Assembly (NCBI GenBank): GCA_900545245.1
Contig: UQYV01000010.1
Coordinates: forward strand, 1-64,000
Origin: an uncultured Bacteroidales bacterium
Lineage (GTDB): Bacteria; Bacteroidota; Bacteroidia; Bacteroidales; UBA932
Reading direction: 5' to 3'
Length of the DNA: 64,000 bases
In this document: in pieces, positions 34,475-41,968 of the stretch
Layout of the letters: each line of letters begins with the position of its first letter
Position numbering within the stretch: position 1 is the first letter of the stretch
Notes under the pieces: generated by a model
Databases searched by the model: none
Told to the model about the DNA's origin: nothing
What the model saw: the letters and a program-made list of their open reading frames with translations, nothing else
Translations under genes and position numbers: made by a program

Positions 34475-35305
34475 ATGAACAACAATACATTCAATTTCAG
34501 CAGGTTCGGCAAATACTACGTCAGCGACCTCAAAAACACATTCAACAACACATGGCTCACGGTCCTGCTCACCTCCTTGTCAGGACTCATAGCATATCTT
34601 TTCTGCGGCACGATTCACCTTTTGTTCAACGGCGAATGGGATTCCTACGGACTTGTGGGCCGAAGCATTTCTTTCTTCATCCTGCTCTATGTTCTCATAA
34701 TCATAGTCCCATCCAAGGCTTACGGATTCTTCACAGACAAACGACGCGGCAGTTTCTTTACACTGATTCCGGCATCGTCACTCGAGAAATTTCTCGCGAT
34801 GTTCATTAACACTGCGATTCTCGCCCCGTTGGCCTATTTGGCAATTGCCCTTTCTGCCGACACATTGCTCTGTCTGATAGACCCGAACTGCGGAGAGACA
34901 CTTGTCAGCGCCGGAGCAAGAGGAACGCAGGCATTCAACGATTTATGCGACATTGCCGAAGAAGAAGCAGAGTTCAGAATCTTTTCAAGCGGAGAATTAT
35001 TCTGGGGCGTGGCGATAAACACAATTTCCTGGACCCTCATCTTCCTTCTCGGTGCACTCTATTTCAAGAAGAACAAAATCGGCAAGACGATACTTGTGAT
35101 GATTCTTATATCAATGGCAACCAGCATCATCACGACTCCGCTCACAATTCATTTCGGTGAAGGATTCATCAACTGGCTCAGCGATATGGACGACCCGCAA
35201 CGAATGCTCAATTCAATCAAAGCCGCCTCCTACAGTTTGAGTATCATCGTAACCGTCGCACTCGGGGTATGGGCATATATCCGCGTCAGAACAGTCAAAC
35301 ATTAA
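34475..35305 (+). CDS. ABC transporter permease
   Basis: A 276-residue integral membrane protein with about six hydrophobic helices, the last near the C-terminus (LSIIVTVALGVWAYIRV). It has the low-conservation look of ABC-2 type permeases. Its position between the ATP-binding protein (40-base gap) and the GntR repressor (10-base gap) identifies it as the membrane partner. Confidence 0.82.
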   Translation: MNNNTFNFSRFGKYYVSDLKNTFNNTWLTVLLTSLSGLIAYLFCGTIHLLFNGEWDSYGLVGRSISFFILLYVLIIIVPSKAYGFFTDKRRGSFFTLIPASSLEKFLAMFINTAILAPLAYLAIALSADTLLCLIDPNCGETLVSAGARGTQAFNDLCDIAEEEAEFRIFSSGELFWGVAINTISWTLIFLLGALYFKKNKIGKTILVMILISMATSIITTPLTIHFGEGFINWLSDMDDPQRMLNSIKAASYSLSIIVTVALGVWAYIRVRTVKH

Positions 35306-35315
35306 TCCCGTAAAT

Positions 35316-35657
35316 ATGGAATTCAACGCAAACAAATCGATATATCTACAGATTGCCGATGCCATCTGCGAGAAAATACTCTCCGAAGAGCTGAAGGGCG
35401 AGGAAAGGATTCCGTCTGTCCGGGAATATGGCGCAGAAATCGGAGTAAACCCGAACACAGTGATGCGCAGCTACGAAAAACTCACCACCGACGGCATCAT
35501 CTACAACAAGCGGGGAATCGGCTATTTCGTCAGCTCCGACGCCCACGGCAAAGTTCTCTCCAGTCTTCAACGGGAGTTCTTCGAGAACGAATGGCCGGCC
35601 GTCCTCCGCAAAATGAAACTGCTGGAAATCAGCATATCCGACCTCCCTACCGACTGA
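35316..35657 (+). CDS. GntR family regulator (YtrA-like)
   Basis: A 113-residue GntR protein: winged HTH over residues 5-75 (IYLQIADAICEKIL, RIPSVREYGAEIGVNPNTVM, EKLTTDGIIYNKRGIGYFV) and a short helical C-terminal dimerisation tail, as in the YtrA subfamily. It most likely represses its own operon through the inverted repeat at 33511-33532. A partial second copy of its 3' end occurs at 36338-36418. Confidence 0.9.
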   Translation: MEFNANKSIYLQIADAICEKILSEELKGEERIPSVREYGAEIGVNPNTVMRSYEKLTTDGIIYNKRGIGYFVSSDAHGKVLSSLQREFFENEWPAVLRKMKLLEISISDLPTD

Positions 35658-35684
35658 TATTTTCAGCACTCGCATCAAGAACTT

Positions 35685-35719
35685 GGGCTAAATCGACGAT
35701 TTTTTCTTCGATTTAGCCC
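35685..35719 (+). terminator. Terminator of the GntR operon (repeated type, copy 1)
   Basis: Perfect 12-base arms GGGCTAAATCGA and complement around CGATTTTTTCT. The same hairpin recurs at 36451 and 41969. The stop codon of the truncated ParE-like frame on the other strand lies inside it. Confidence 0.85.
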
Positions 35720-35862
35720 ATGTTTAACATTATATCCATCTTTTCATGCAGGATTCGGACAACAATTATGGTCTGGGAATGTGACCAATGCGCCTCTGTA
35801 TATACCCAAATGTCAGAAAGGTCTTCAATAGCCTTATTCGTATATTGAACGTTCCCTGTCAT
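35713..35862 (-). pseudogene. Truncated ParE-type toxin
   Basis: From ATG 35862 the frame encodes 49 residues. The first 32 match the ParE N-terminus (YTNKAIEDLSDIWVYTEAHWS). It then runs into unrelated sequence and stops inside the GntR terminator. ParE toxins are about 95-100 residues, so the catalytic C-terminal half is missing. Its start overlaps the antitoxin end by 29 bases, as in intact parDE loci. The toxin should be inactive. Confidence 0.7.
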
Positions 35863-36097
35863 GGCAAGCGGCTTTAAGTTCTTTAAGGTGCTCTTCTGGG
35901 GAAAAGTCGCATGCAATTCCGCTATCCTCACCTGCTTTAATGGCTGATTTCAGTTGCACAAGCCGACACTCGTTTTCTTCAAGCAATCTAAGACCAGCAC
36001 GAATGACCTCGCTGGCATTATTATAACGTCCACGCTCAACATTCGTGCGGATAAAATTTTCAAAATAGTCACCTAAAGCCACTGATGTCGTTTTCAT
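35834..36097 (-). CDS. ParD-type antitoxin
   Basis: An 87-residue protein with the CopG/ParD ribbon-helix-helix start (TTSVALGDYFENFIRTNVER) followed by the ParD signature GRYNNASEVIRAGLRLLEE and an acidic, disordered C-terminus. I start at ATG 36097; the open frame extends 20 codons upstream, through the operator. With the adjacent toxin truncated it is an orphan antitoxin, which might still repress its promoter or neutralise related toxins. Confidence 0.82.
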   Translation of the reverse strand: MKTTSVALGDYFENFIRTNVERGRYNNASEVIRAGLRLLEENECRLVQLKSAIKAGEDSGIACDFSPEEHLKELKAACHDRERSIYE

Positions 36098-36114
36098 TGC
36101 CAATTGATTTTCGG

Positions 36115-36136
36115 CAAAGTTACCAATATTTGGTAA
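36115..36136 (-). promoter_or_regulatory. parD promoter -7 box and overlapping operator
   Basis: On the minus strand TAACTTTG (36122-36115) fits TAnnTTTG. It overlaps a perfect palindrome TTACCAA-TAT-TTGGTAA (36120-36136), a likely ParD binding site. No clear TTTG box is present. Confidence 0.6.
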
Positions 36137-36294
36137 TATTCCACCTATTATTGCCATAACTTCTAATTAATATATCCGCAATATTATGTAGAAATGTTTG
36201 AAACCCCACCAAACCTAAAAAAAGAAATACAAAAAATTTCTTTTTCTTTATGTTTTATCTGTTTTTATTCAAAGCAACACTTCTCTTGAACTGG

Positions 36295-36418
36295 TAACCT
36301 TCATCAATATGTCATTACAGACTTTCGTCTCCAACGGGAGTTCTTCGAGACCGAATGGCCGTCCTCCGCAAAATTAAACTGCTGGAAATCAGCATATCCG
36401 ACCTCCCGACCGAGTAAG
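36295..36418 (+). pseudogene. Duplicated 3' fragment of the GntR gene joined to a family 2 tail
   Basis: 36338-36418 closely matches the last 30 codons of the GntR gene (CGGGAGTTCTTCGAGA..., ATCAGCATATCCGACCTCCC), with a 4-base deletion that breaks the frame. Just before it, 36300-36340 matches the right flank of family 2 copy III (CATCAATATGTCATT). It is therefore a junction of two repeated sequences, with no start of its own. Confidence 0.7.
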
Positions 36419-36450
36419 ACTTTCTGAACGCGCATTAATAACTTGAACTT

Positions 36451-36485
36451 GGGCTAAATCGACGATTTTTTCTTCGATTTAGCCC
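36451..36485. terminator. Repeated-type terminator, copy 2
   Basis: Same 12-base arms and 11-base loop as at 35685, carried along with the duplicated GntR tail. It now lies just beyond the 3' end of the minus-strand XRE gene. Confidence 0.75.
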
Positions 36486-36518
36486 TAGTTCTGTAGTGTC
36501 GGGCAATAATCAATGGCC

Positions 36519-36881
36519 CTAAACAAGACTGGTCTCAAGCCGCAGGCTCAATCCAAGCGCATCTGCAATGCGGATGAAAGAGGATAACTGCATATCCGTC
36601 TCGCCGTGCTCAATCCGATTTATGTAGGTCCTCTTGCAGCCGACATTGTCCGCCAACTCTTTCTGAGTCAGTCCAAGCTCTTTGCGCCGCTCTTTAAGCA
36701 CCTCTCCGTAGTACCACGCTCTGGCCTTCGCGTCAAAAGCCTCTCGCTCAGCCGTTCCGTGAGCTCCCACCTCTTTCGCGAGCACGGTTTCAGCCGGCAC
36801 GAATCCCTCTTTCCCAGAAACATCAACATTTCTGAGATCTGCTCTTTCTTCAGGCGACAGCCTATAATCCGAATTTCTCAT
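36519..36881 (-). CDS. XRE family regulator, HigA-like antitoxin
   Basis: A 120-residue protein. Residues 60-115 form an XRE HTH (LKERRKELGLTQKELADNVG, RTYINRIEHGETDMQLSS). The 55-residue N-terminal extension (EERADLRNVDV..., AKARAWYYGEV) resembles those of HigA-type antitoxins in Bacteroidota. No toxin gene is found immediately upstream or downstream, so it may be an orphan antitoxin or a stand-alone repressor. It has its own consensus promoter, with a leader of only about 11 bases. Confidence 0.78.
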   Translation of the reverse strand: MRNSDYRLSPEERADLRNVDVSGKEGFVPAETVLAKEVGAHGTAEREAFDAKARAWYYGEVLKERRKELGLTQKELADNVGCKRTYINRIEHGETDMQLSSFIRIADALGLSLRLETSLV

Positions 36882-36898
36882 AGTTTGCTTTTCATTGG

Positions 36899-36929
36899 CA
36901 AAAGTAACTAATTGATTTCTTTTTGCAAA
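36899..36929 (-). promoter_or_regulatory. Promoter of the XRE gene
   Basis: Read on the minus strand: TTTG (36929-36926), 19 bases, TACTTTTG (36906-36899), an exact match to the phylum consensus. ATG follows 17 bases after the -7 box. Confidence 0.8.
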
Positions 36930-37055
36930 TATAAACGGCGGCCACCCGTTCGGATAACCGCCGCAATATCAGGCAGAAATGTTTGAAACTCCACGATTAC
37001 ACCTATAACCTTTCCTGATTCAACAATATCAACCAGTTTGTTTATATGATTCAAC

Positions 37056-37076
37056 AAAAGGCGTTTAAGCCTTTTT
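37056..37076 (-). terminator. Terminator of the putative RiPP operon
   Basis: Minus-strand stem AAAAGGC/GCCTTTT around TTAAAC, which includes the stop codon of the 449-residue gene. It closes the 41.6-37.1 kb gene cluster. Confidence 0.7.
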
Positions 37077-38414
37077 ACTTTTAAACATAACATCTTCCGC
37101 AAAAGTAGACCAGAAAGCAACGGAATGCCCGATGTAATCGTAATTGCATTCAAGGCATATTGATACAAGATTATCCACCGGTTTCACGATAAGACGGAAT
37201 ATATACTTATCTACAATATTCTTGAAATGCTGCCGATATCCGACATTATCATCAAAATAAATTTTGTAATCATGGTTAAATATTGTGTCCCGGGGAATCT
37301 CAAACACCATCTCTCCGGAGTCTTTATCTACACTTGCTAATACTGTGCACAATTCCGATTCGGCTATAGCGCCTTTCCATCCATAATATACCATTCCTGC
37401 CTGCGAAACAAACGTATTCCATATTTGTGGAATTGTCGCCTCTTTCAGTATAGGTGCATCAACATGTTCTCGAATAGCGCTGAGTTGGCTTGCCAGCTGA
37501 TCGTCATTATTGACATAATACATTGCATAATTATCAAGATAATCATATACATCAGTGCGTATGGCAAAAGGCGTCTCCAAATTCGCCGATGGGAAAAACT
37601 CATCATTACGCCTATAGAACAGCCTTCTGAGTTCTTCCGCGATATTGATTCCTTCTGACTTTACTTTACCATCTTCAAACACAAGGTGATAACAATCAGC
37701 CACATTTGTAAGAGTATCCATATCCATTTTACCGGACAGAAATTTTTCAAGATCCGAAGTCCGGTACATTATAATGGATTGCAGATTATTTGCATTATTG
37801 TACCTTTCAAGAAAAGTCTTATACAAGTCAGAACTTTCATCAAAGGTATAGAAATAGCCGCCACTCGTAAAACTGAATGATTCCATCACCGACACGTTCC
37901 CTTCCGAATCCTTAAGATATATCTTATTGTTTCTGAATATGATGTCAAATACAAGTTCTTCTGAATCAATATTGTTGGTCAGTTTCTTGAATTTATATTC
38001 ACCTGTACCGCTTGGATCCAAGACAAATCGCTTAATCAGTCCTGTCATATTGCCGCCTGCCTTATATTCCTTTTCACTCACCGCAAAGACAAGTATAGTT
38101 TCACGTCCAAATGGCCATAGCGTCTTTATCGCCTCCATATCCCTTGCGCACGCCTGATCGTGAAGAATGCCCGGATAATAGGACTGGACATCACGCCGAA
38201 TTTTCCATATAAGCATTTTTGCTTTATGCTCCGAGGCACCGGTTTTCCTTGAATATAATTTCGCCGCTAATTCTTTATTGTTTTCAAGCACAGCATGTAG
38301 TATCTCCGAAGGAAAGTCCCTCCAGCCCACCGCTTCTGCCTTCACTTCCAAACACATTTGATAATAGCCTATGACAGAAGATTTTACCTTTTGAAACAAA
38401 TCTATAATTTTCAT
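37065..38414 (-). CDS. Unrecognised 449-aa protein of the RiPP-like cluster
   Basis: A soluble protein without signal peptide or clear membrane segment. The N-terminal third is helical and basic (residues 1-90). The middle is beta-rich with short strands (YKFKKLTNNIDSEELVFDI, NKIYLKDSEGNVSV). The C-terminal third has several Tyr/Asp-rich strands ending near FAEDVMFKSKKA. I know no matching family. It follows the pseudokinase-like gene by 11 bases and ends in a terminator, so it is the last gene of the cluster. A modifying, immunity or regulatory role is possible; none is shown. Confidence 0.55.
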   Translation of the reverse strand: MKIIDLFQKVKSSVIGYYQMCLEVKAEAVGWRDFPSEILHAVLENNKELAAKLYSRKTGASEHKAKMLIWKIRRDVQSYYPGILHDQACARDMEAIKTLWPFGRETILVFAVSEKEYKAGGNMTGLIKRFVLDPSGTGEYKFKKLTNNIDSEELVFDIIFRNNKIYLKDSEGNVSVMESFSFTSGGYFYTFDESSDLYKTFLERYNNANNLQSIIMYRTSDLEKFLSGKMDMDTLTNVADCYHLVFEDGKVKSEGINIAEELRRLFYRRNDEFFPSANLETPFAIRTDVYDYLDNYAMYYVNNDDQLASQLSAIREHVDAPILKEATIPQIWNTFVSQAGMVYYGWKGAIAESELCTVLASVDKDSGEMVFEIPRDTIFNHDYKIYFDDNVGYRQHFKNIVDKYIFRLIVKPVDNLVSICLECNYDYIGHSVAFWSTFAEDVMFKSKKA

Positions 38415-38425
38415 AAATCATTATT

Positions 38426-39349
38426 TTAGTTTTCCGTATGATAACTAATCCTGACATTAAATTTATTCAGATCAAAACCATATTTCGCGAATAGTCCGTT
38501 TATTTCAAAATAATTGAAATCTTCGGAAAGTATCTGAGCTATTTCCACAATAATGTTGTATGTCTGAAAAATCTCGCGAGCATACAGGTCAGGAACATGA
38601 CGAAGATAATCCGCCTTTGTGTAAGGATGCCAAGGAGAATGAGCAAGTTCAAAGTCAAGCAGTTCCAACGCCCAAGTGTAGTTCTGAGAAGTAAGGGCAT
38701 TATGCAGGATTCCATTATCGTGCAGTATTCTCAGGTTACTTATCAGTACATTGGCGGCAATCATATGCCGATGTTTATAATCATACCCTTCAGAATTGTA
38801 TTCTTCCCATTTAAGAATTTCCGCTTCGAGTTGCTCTTGCGGGACAAAGCGAAAATCAGAAATTCGGTATGGACATTCAACATCATATTGGAGCAGATAT
38901 GGACGAATACACTTTCCATTCGGCAAAATAACATCGCATTCAAGTTCCAGTACATATTCCATTCTGTTCGTCTTGACGCCTAAAGTCGCGACATCGTTAC
39001 ACAAATTGAAGTCTCTGATGGCATCGGCTTCGAGAAGCAGTCCCCATGTACCATCGCCCATCTCACCAGTATTTGCAAAAGTATAACCCGTGTAGGAAAA
39101 GCCATTGCCTTTACTTACGACGCTTCGCCCGCCTTCTGTACGACCGACTATGAAACTTCTACCATGTGAATGCGGGGCGATGTTCCATACTGTGACATCT
39201 CCATTTTTGTCAAGCAAGAATGGAAAAGGCTGGCATTCACAGCCTACGCCCAACACCTGTTTGAATCTACAACTTTTAGCTCTGAATGGTATCATCCTAT
39301 CAATTTTCTCAAAATTATCGAATCCTTTTTTCTGTTCGAGAACGAGCAT
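38426..39349 (-). CDS. Kinase-like protein lacking the catalytic Asp
   Basis: A 307-residue protein. Residues 206-236 imitate a kinase active site: LRILHDNGILHNALTSQNY then LELLDFELA. In kinase-fold proteins the pattern is H-G-D-L-x-x-x-N followed by L-x-DFG. Here it is His216-Asn-Ala218-Leu-...-Asn223, then Asp232-Phe-Glu. The catalytic Asp is replaced by Ala218, while the metal-binding Asn and Asp remain. A diverged kinase-fold enzyme or pseudokinase is likely; a chance resemblance is less likely but possible. No signal peptide. It lies 59 bases after the candidate precursor ORF and 11 before the 449-aa gene. Confidence 0.55.
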   Translation of the reverse strand: MLVLEQKKGFDNFEKIDRMIPFRAKSCRFKQVLGVGCECQPFPFLLDKNGDVTVWNIAPHSHGRSFIVGRTEGGRSVVSKGNGFSYTGYTFANTGEMGDGTWGLLLEADAIRDFNLCNDVATLGVKTNRMEYVLELECDVILPNGKCIRPYLLQYDVECPYRISDFRFVPQEQLEAEILKWEEYNSEGYDYKHRHMIAANVLISNLRILHDNGILHNALTSQNYTWALELLDFELAHSPWHPYTKADYLRHVPDLYAREIFQTYNIIVEIAQILSEDFNYFEINGLFAKYGFDLNKFNVRISYHTEN

Positions 39350-39367
39350 TTCGCCTTAAAGGATTAG

Positions 39368-39397
39368 GCAGAGTCGGACGCATTTATCCGGCTCTGC
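39368..39397 (-). terminator. Hairpin between candidate precursor and kinase-like gene
   Basis: Arms GCAGAGTCGGA/TCCGGCTCTGC with one wobble, loop of 8. No T-run follows, so it may act as partial terminator or 3'-end stabiliser, which would raise precursor transcript over downstream genes. Confidence 0.45.
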
Positions 39398-39408
39398 TTG
39401 TAGAAACA

Positions 39409-39504
39409 CTAATTCGTGCGATACATAATACCGCAACGAGACTCAGTATCCCTTGGGCAATTGCCCATAGAACGTACGTCTGAAGATGTTTTAATCTTTA
39501 ACAT
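39409..39504 (-). CDS. Candidate RiPP precursor peptide (31 aa)
   Basis: A minus-strand frame from ATG 39504 to TAG 39411-39409, preceded by AAGGAT and bounded upstream by an in-frame TAA, so ATG 39504 is the natural start. The peptide begins MLKIKTSSDVRSMGN and carries two cysteines (Cys16 and Cys24) in NCPRD and SRCGI contexts, seven residues apart, followed by a short MYRTN tail. It lies 60 bases behind an enzyme with a RiPP recognition domain and radical SAM/SPASM domains, which is where such precursors usually sit. Size, cysteines and position support the call; there is no homology evidence. It is below normal gene-caller length limits. Confidence 0.5.
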   Translation of the reverse strand: MLKIKTSSDVRSMGNCPRDTESRCGIMYRTN

Positions 39505-39564
39505 ATCCTTATGATTTAATTGGTTATAAATGATTTAGCGGGTCCATTACATGACCCCTTGAAG

Positions 39565-41607
39565 TTATTGAGCTTCAAACTTTTTATTTCTAAAATTCGT
39601 AGTTTCTTCCTTGGCAAGCGCCTCCGTTTCGACTCTTAGGCCGGCTATCGCATCATCCAAAGACTGCCCGTCAAGGGAATCATAGCCGTTCATCATCTTT
39701 TGAGCAAGATTAAACCGCACCTTAGCTATGAAACAATTGCTCTCGGCCGCTTTGAACGGTGTTCCATTTTCGACATAATTGTTGCCCGGACACAGATTGC
39801 AGTAGCCGCAGTAATCGTGTCGCCCGCATTCATCATAAATGTCAAGAGTTGACTCCTGCCATTTGTGCGACTGAATTCCGCTAAAAATTTCTGACATAGA
39901 TTGCTCCTTAACGTTACCTAAAGAGGCTGGAAATGAGCAGCAAACCTGCACATTCCCCTCCGGCGTTACACAGAATGAAGAATACCCTGCCCCACAGGCA
40001 TTTACTGTCATTAGTCTTGGCTGCCCGCCATAATTGGGAGCTTCAGGCCCGACATAAAGGGGAATGTTGTCGTCCCTAAGCACGACATACAACTGTTCTT
40101 CCGTCAGCCGAAGTTTTCTCGGGGCACACATATCGCCCTCATTTGACGGGGCCACACAAACCTCGAACTGCGGAACAGCGCCATATTTCCGAGCCAAGTC
40201 CTTTATGCTCCGATAAGTCTTGAGATTTGGCTGCATTATGACACATTTGAGATTCATCGCCATTCCATATTCAGACAATCCTTCAATAAACTTAATAGAC
40301 TTGCGAAGCGAACCCGGAACACGTGTTATTTTATCGTGGATTTCTTCATTCTGGCTATAAATTGAAATCCCTATTAAACGAGGATAATAAGACAGCAGTC
40401 GTTCAACGTCCCCAAACACCATTTGACCATTCGTGAATATATCAAATGCGATTTCCTTTCGCCACAAATATTCGATAATATCCCAAACTATAGGTTTGGA
40501 AAAAGGATCTCCACCGCTGAGACATACTTTATATAGACCCAATTCATACATCTCATCAATCACCCTTTTGTATTCTTCCAGAGTAAGTTCAGTTCTATTT
40601 CTATGGCTTTTTTCACCGTCATTACGTGTTGCACCCGGGTTATAGCAGTGGATGCATCTTTCGCTGCAGTTATAGGTAAGTTCAAACATTGCGGAAGTAA
40701 CTTCGGCATCACCTTCAACCGCCTCGTTGTATTGCTTTTCAGCATTGCTTATGTCATATGGAAGTTTCTCTTTCGTACTTCTATCGTCAGTCAACTCTTG
40801 CGTTTTTCGCCAATTCCCGACACGTTTCCTATAATTCAAAATATCCTCGGACGTAGATATATAAGATATTAAAAGCCCAGCATTCTGGAGTTCGCAGACA
40901 AAGTTCAACACTGCGTCCAAAGGAAGCTTTGTCATTTCAAGGATATGTTCTATGGAAATCTCACCATTTCTTTGCACAGAGAGGATATAACCCACCACAT
41001 CCGCAGATAGTTCATCAAAATAGCTTACGACACCTTGGATGAGGTTGTACATCAAGGCACAATGTTTTCTTTGATTGTATCGTCCACAAGTCCATACCGG
41101 TCTATAGAGCTGCAAGGCTTGGGCGAGACTGTCAATACGTCTGTCAAATACCATTCGCCTCGGCGAGTCCGGATTTAGGCAAATGGCATCTCTCATTTTT
41201 ATCAAGGCTGTAGCCATCGGCAAAGCAAATCCCGCCTTTGCGGCGATTGAATCACAGAAGATTTCATCATTTTCAATCGCAAGGGCTTTATACTTCGCCA
41301 TACTATGCCAAATCACAGCATGACCAATCTCATGGAATATGCAGGCTATTTGTTCTTCTGTCGTTAAATGATATTCTGAAATAATCCTCTCGCAATAACC
41401 TATAGTCAGAATGGAATAGTTGAAAGAGAATGGAGATTCCTTGAAGGCATCGGAAAATATTTCATACTTGTCATCTGGTTCTGACATAAAACATATCTCC
41501 AATGTATCTCTATAGTACTCGCCAAGAATAGAATTTACTTTCTCCTCAAACAGAACGGGAAAATCAAGATAGTTATTTTTAAATAGAATTTTCATTCTTC
41601 TACTCAT
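39565..41607 (-). CDS. Peptidase-like / RRE / radical SAM-SPASM fusion, putative RiPP maturase
   Basis: About 680 residues (numbers below count from the most upstream ATG, 41634). An N-terminal region has a zinc-peptidase motif HEIGH at 101-105, with a following Glu/Asp patch (DEIFCDS). Residues about 190-262 look like a PqqD-fold RiPP recognition element (NLIQGVVSYFDELSADVVGY, then VCELQNAGLLISY). The radical SAM domain carries CxxxCxxC at Cys323, Cys327 and Cys330. A SPASM domain follows with many cysteines (547, 555, 565, 566, 603, 609, 612, 615, 634). This suggests thioether or C-C crosslinking of a peptide, perhaps with leader removal in one protein. I chose ATG 41607 (MSRRMKILF); 41595 is also plausible. 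Its 5' region is part of a family 2 repeat. Confidence 0.82.
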   Translation of the reverse strand: MSRRMKILFKNNYLDFPVLFEEKVNSILGEYYRDTLEICFMSEPDDKYEIFSDAFKESPFSFNYSILTIGYCERIISEYHLTTEEQIACIFHEIGHAVIWHSMAKYKALAIENDEIFCDSIAAKAGFALPMATALIKMRDAICLNPDSPRRMVFDRRIDSLAQALQLYRPVWTCGRYNQRKHCALMYNLIQGVVSYFDELSADVVGYILSVQRNGEISIEHILEMTKLPLDAVLNFVCELQNAGLLISYISTSEDILNYRKRVGNWRKTQELTDDRSTKEKLPYDISNAEKQYNEAVEGDAEVTSAMFELTYNCSERCIHCYNPGATRNDGEKSHRNRTELTLEEYKRVIDEMYELGLYKVCLSGGDPFSKPIVWDIIEYLWRKEIAFDIFTNGQMVFGDVERLLSYYPRLIGISIYSQNEEIHDKITRVPGSLRKSIKFIEGLSEYGMAMNLKCVIMQPNLKTYRSIKDLARKYGAVPQFEVCVAPSNEGDMCAPRKLRLTEEQLYVVLRDDNIPLYVGPEAPNYGGQPRLMTVNACGAGYSSFCVTPEGNVQVCCSFPASLGNVKEQSMSEIFSGIQSHKWQESTLDIYDECGRHDYCGYCNLCPGNNYVENGTPFKAAESNCFIAKVRFNLAQKMMNGYDSLDGQSLDDAIAGLRVETEALAKEETTNFRNKKFEAQ

Positions 41608-41635
41608 TGCTCCCGCAGCCTCCATCGGGAGCAAT
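41606..41635. promoter_or_regulatory. Hairpin overlapping the maturase start
   Basis: Perfect 10-base arms ATTGCTCCCG/CGGGAGCAAT with a 10-base loop. The start codon at 41607-41605 overlaps the stem base, so folding could hide the initiation site. Confidence 0.55.
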
Positions 41636-41639
41636 ACAA

Positions 41640-41885
41640 TAAAAACAGAAAGTGTGGAGCCTGATTTCGTTTATCTAAAGAGAGGTTCTGACAAAACCTA
41701 AAAGCAAATAAACTGAAACAATCCCCACACCTGTATCGATAGCGTTGAACACACGCAAGCGAATACAGATGACGGTGCCGTTCGTTGTCCTTGCTTTTAT
41801 TGAAACTGTCAGATTTCTCTTTAAGGACAGTGCGAAAACACTTTCATCAATATGTCATTGCAGACTCTCGCCTGCAACGGGGCAA
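41640..41885 (-). repeat. Family 2 structured repeat, copy III (full length)
   Basis: The core runs from GAAAGTGT (41648-41655) to ACACTTTC (41838-41845). Inner stems are AAAGAGA with TCTCTTT and CTGAC (41688-41692) with GTCAG (41808-41812), at the same places as the different stems of copy II. A TTGCAG/CTGCAA stem-loop follows. It forms the long leader of the maturase operon. The rest of this 400-base gap is the terminator at 41969. Confidence 0.7.
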
Positions 41886-41968
41886 ATATAAAAAATATTC
41901 TCGGAATATTAAAACAGCACCGATGGGATTGTTTCAGAATTAAAGATATTGATTCGACAAAATAACTC

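Noticed and set aside
36908..37168. 86-codon minus frame upstream of the XRE gene as a possible toxin
   Set aside because: It overlaps the end of the 449-aa gene, the terminator and the XRE promoter, and shows no RelE/HigB features.
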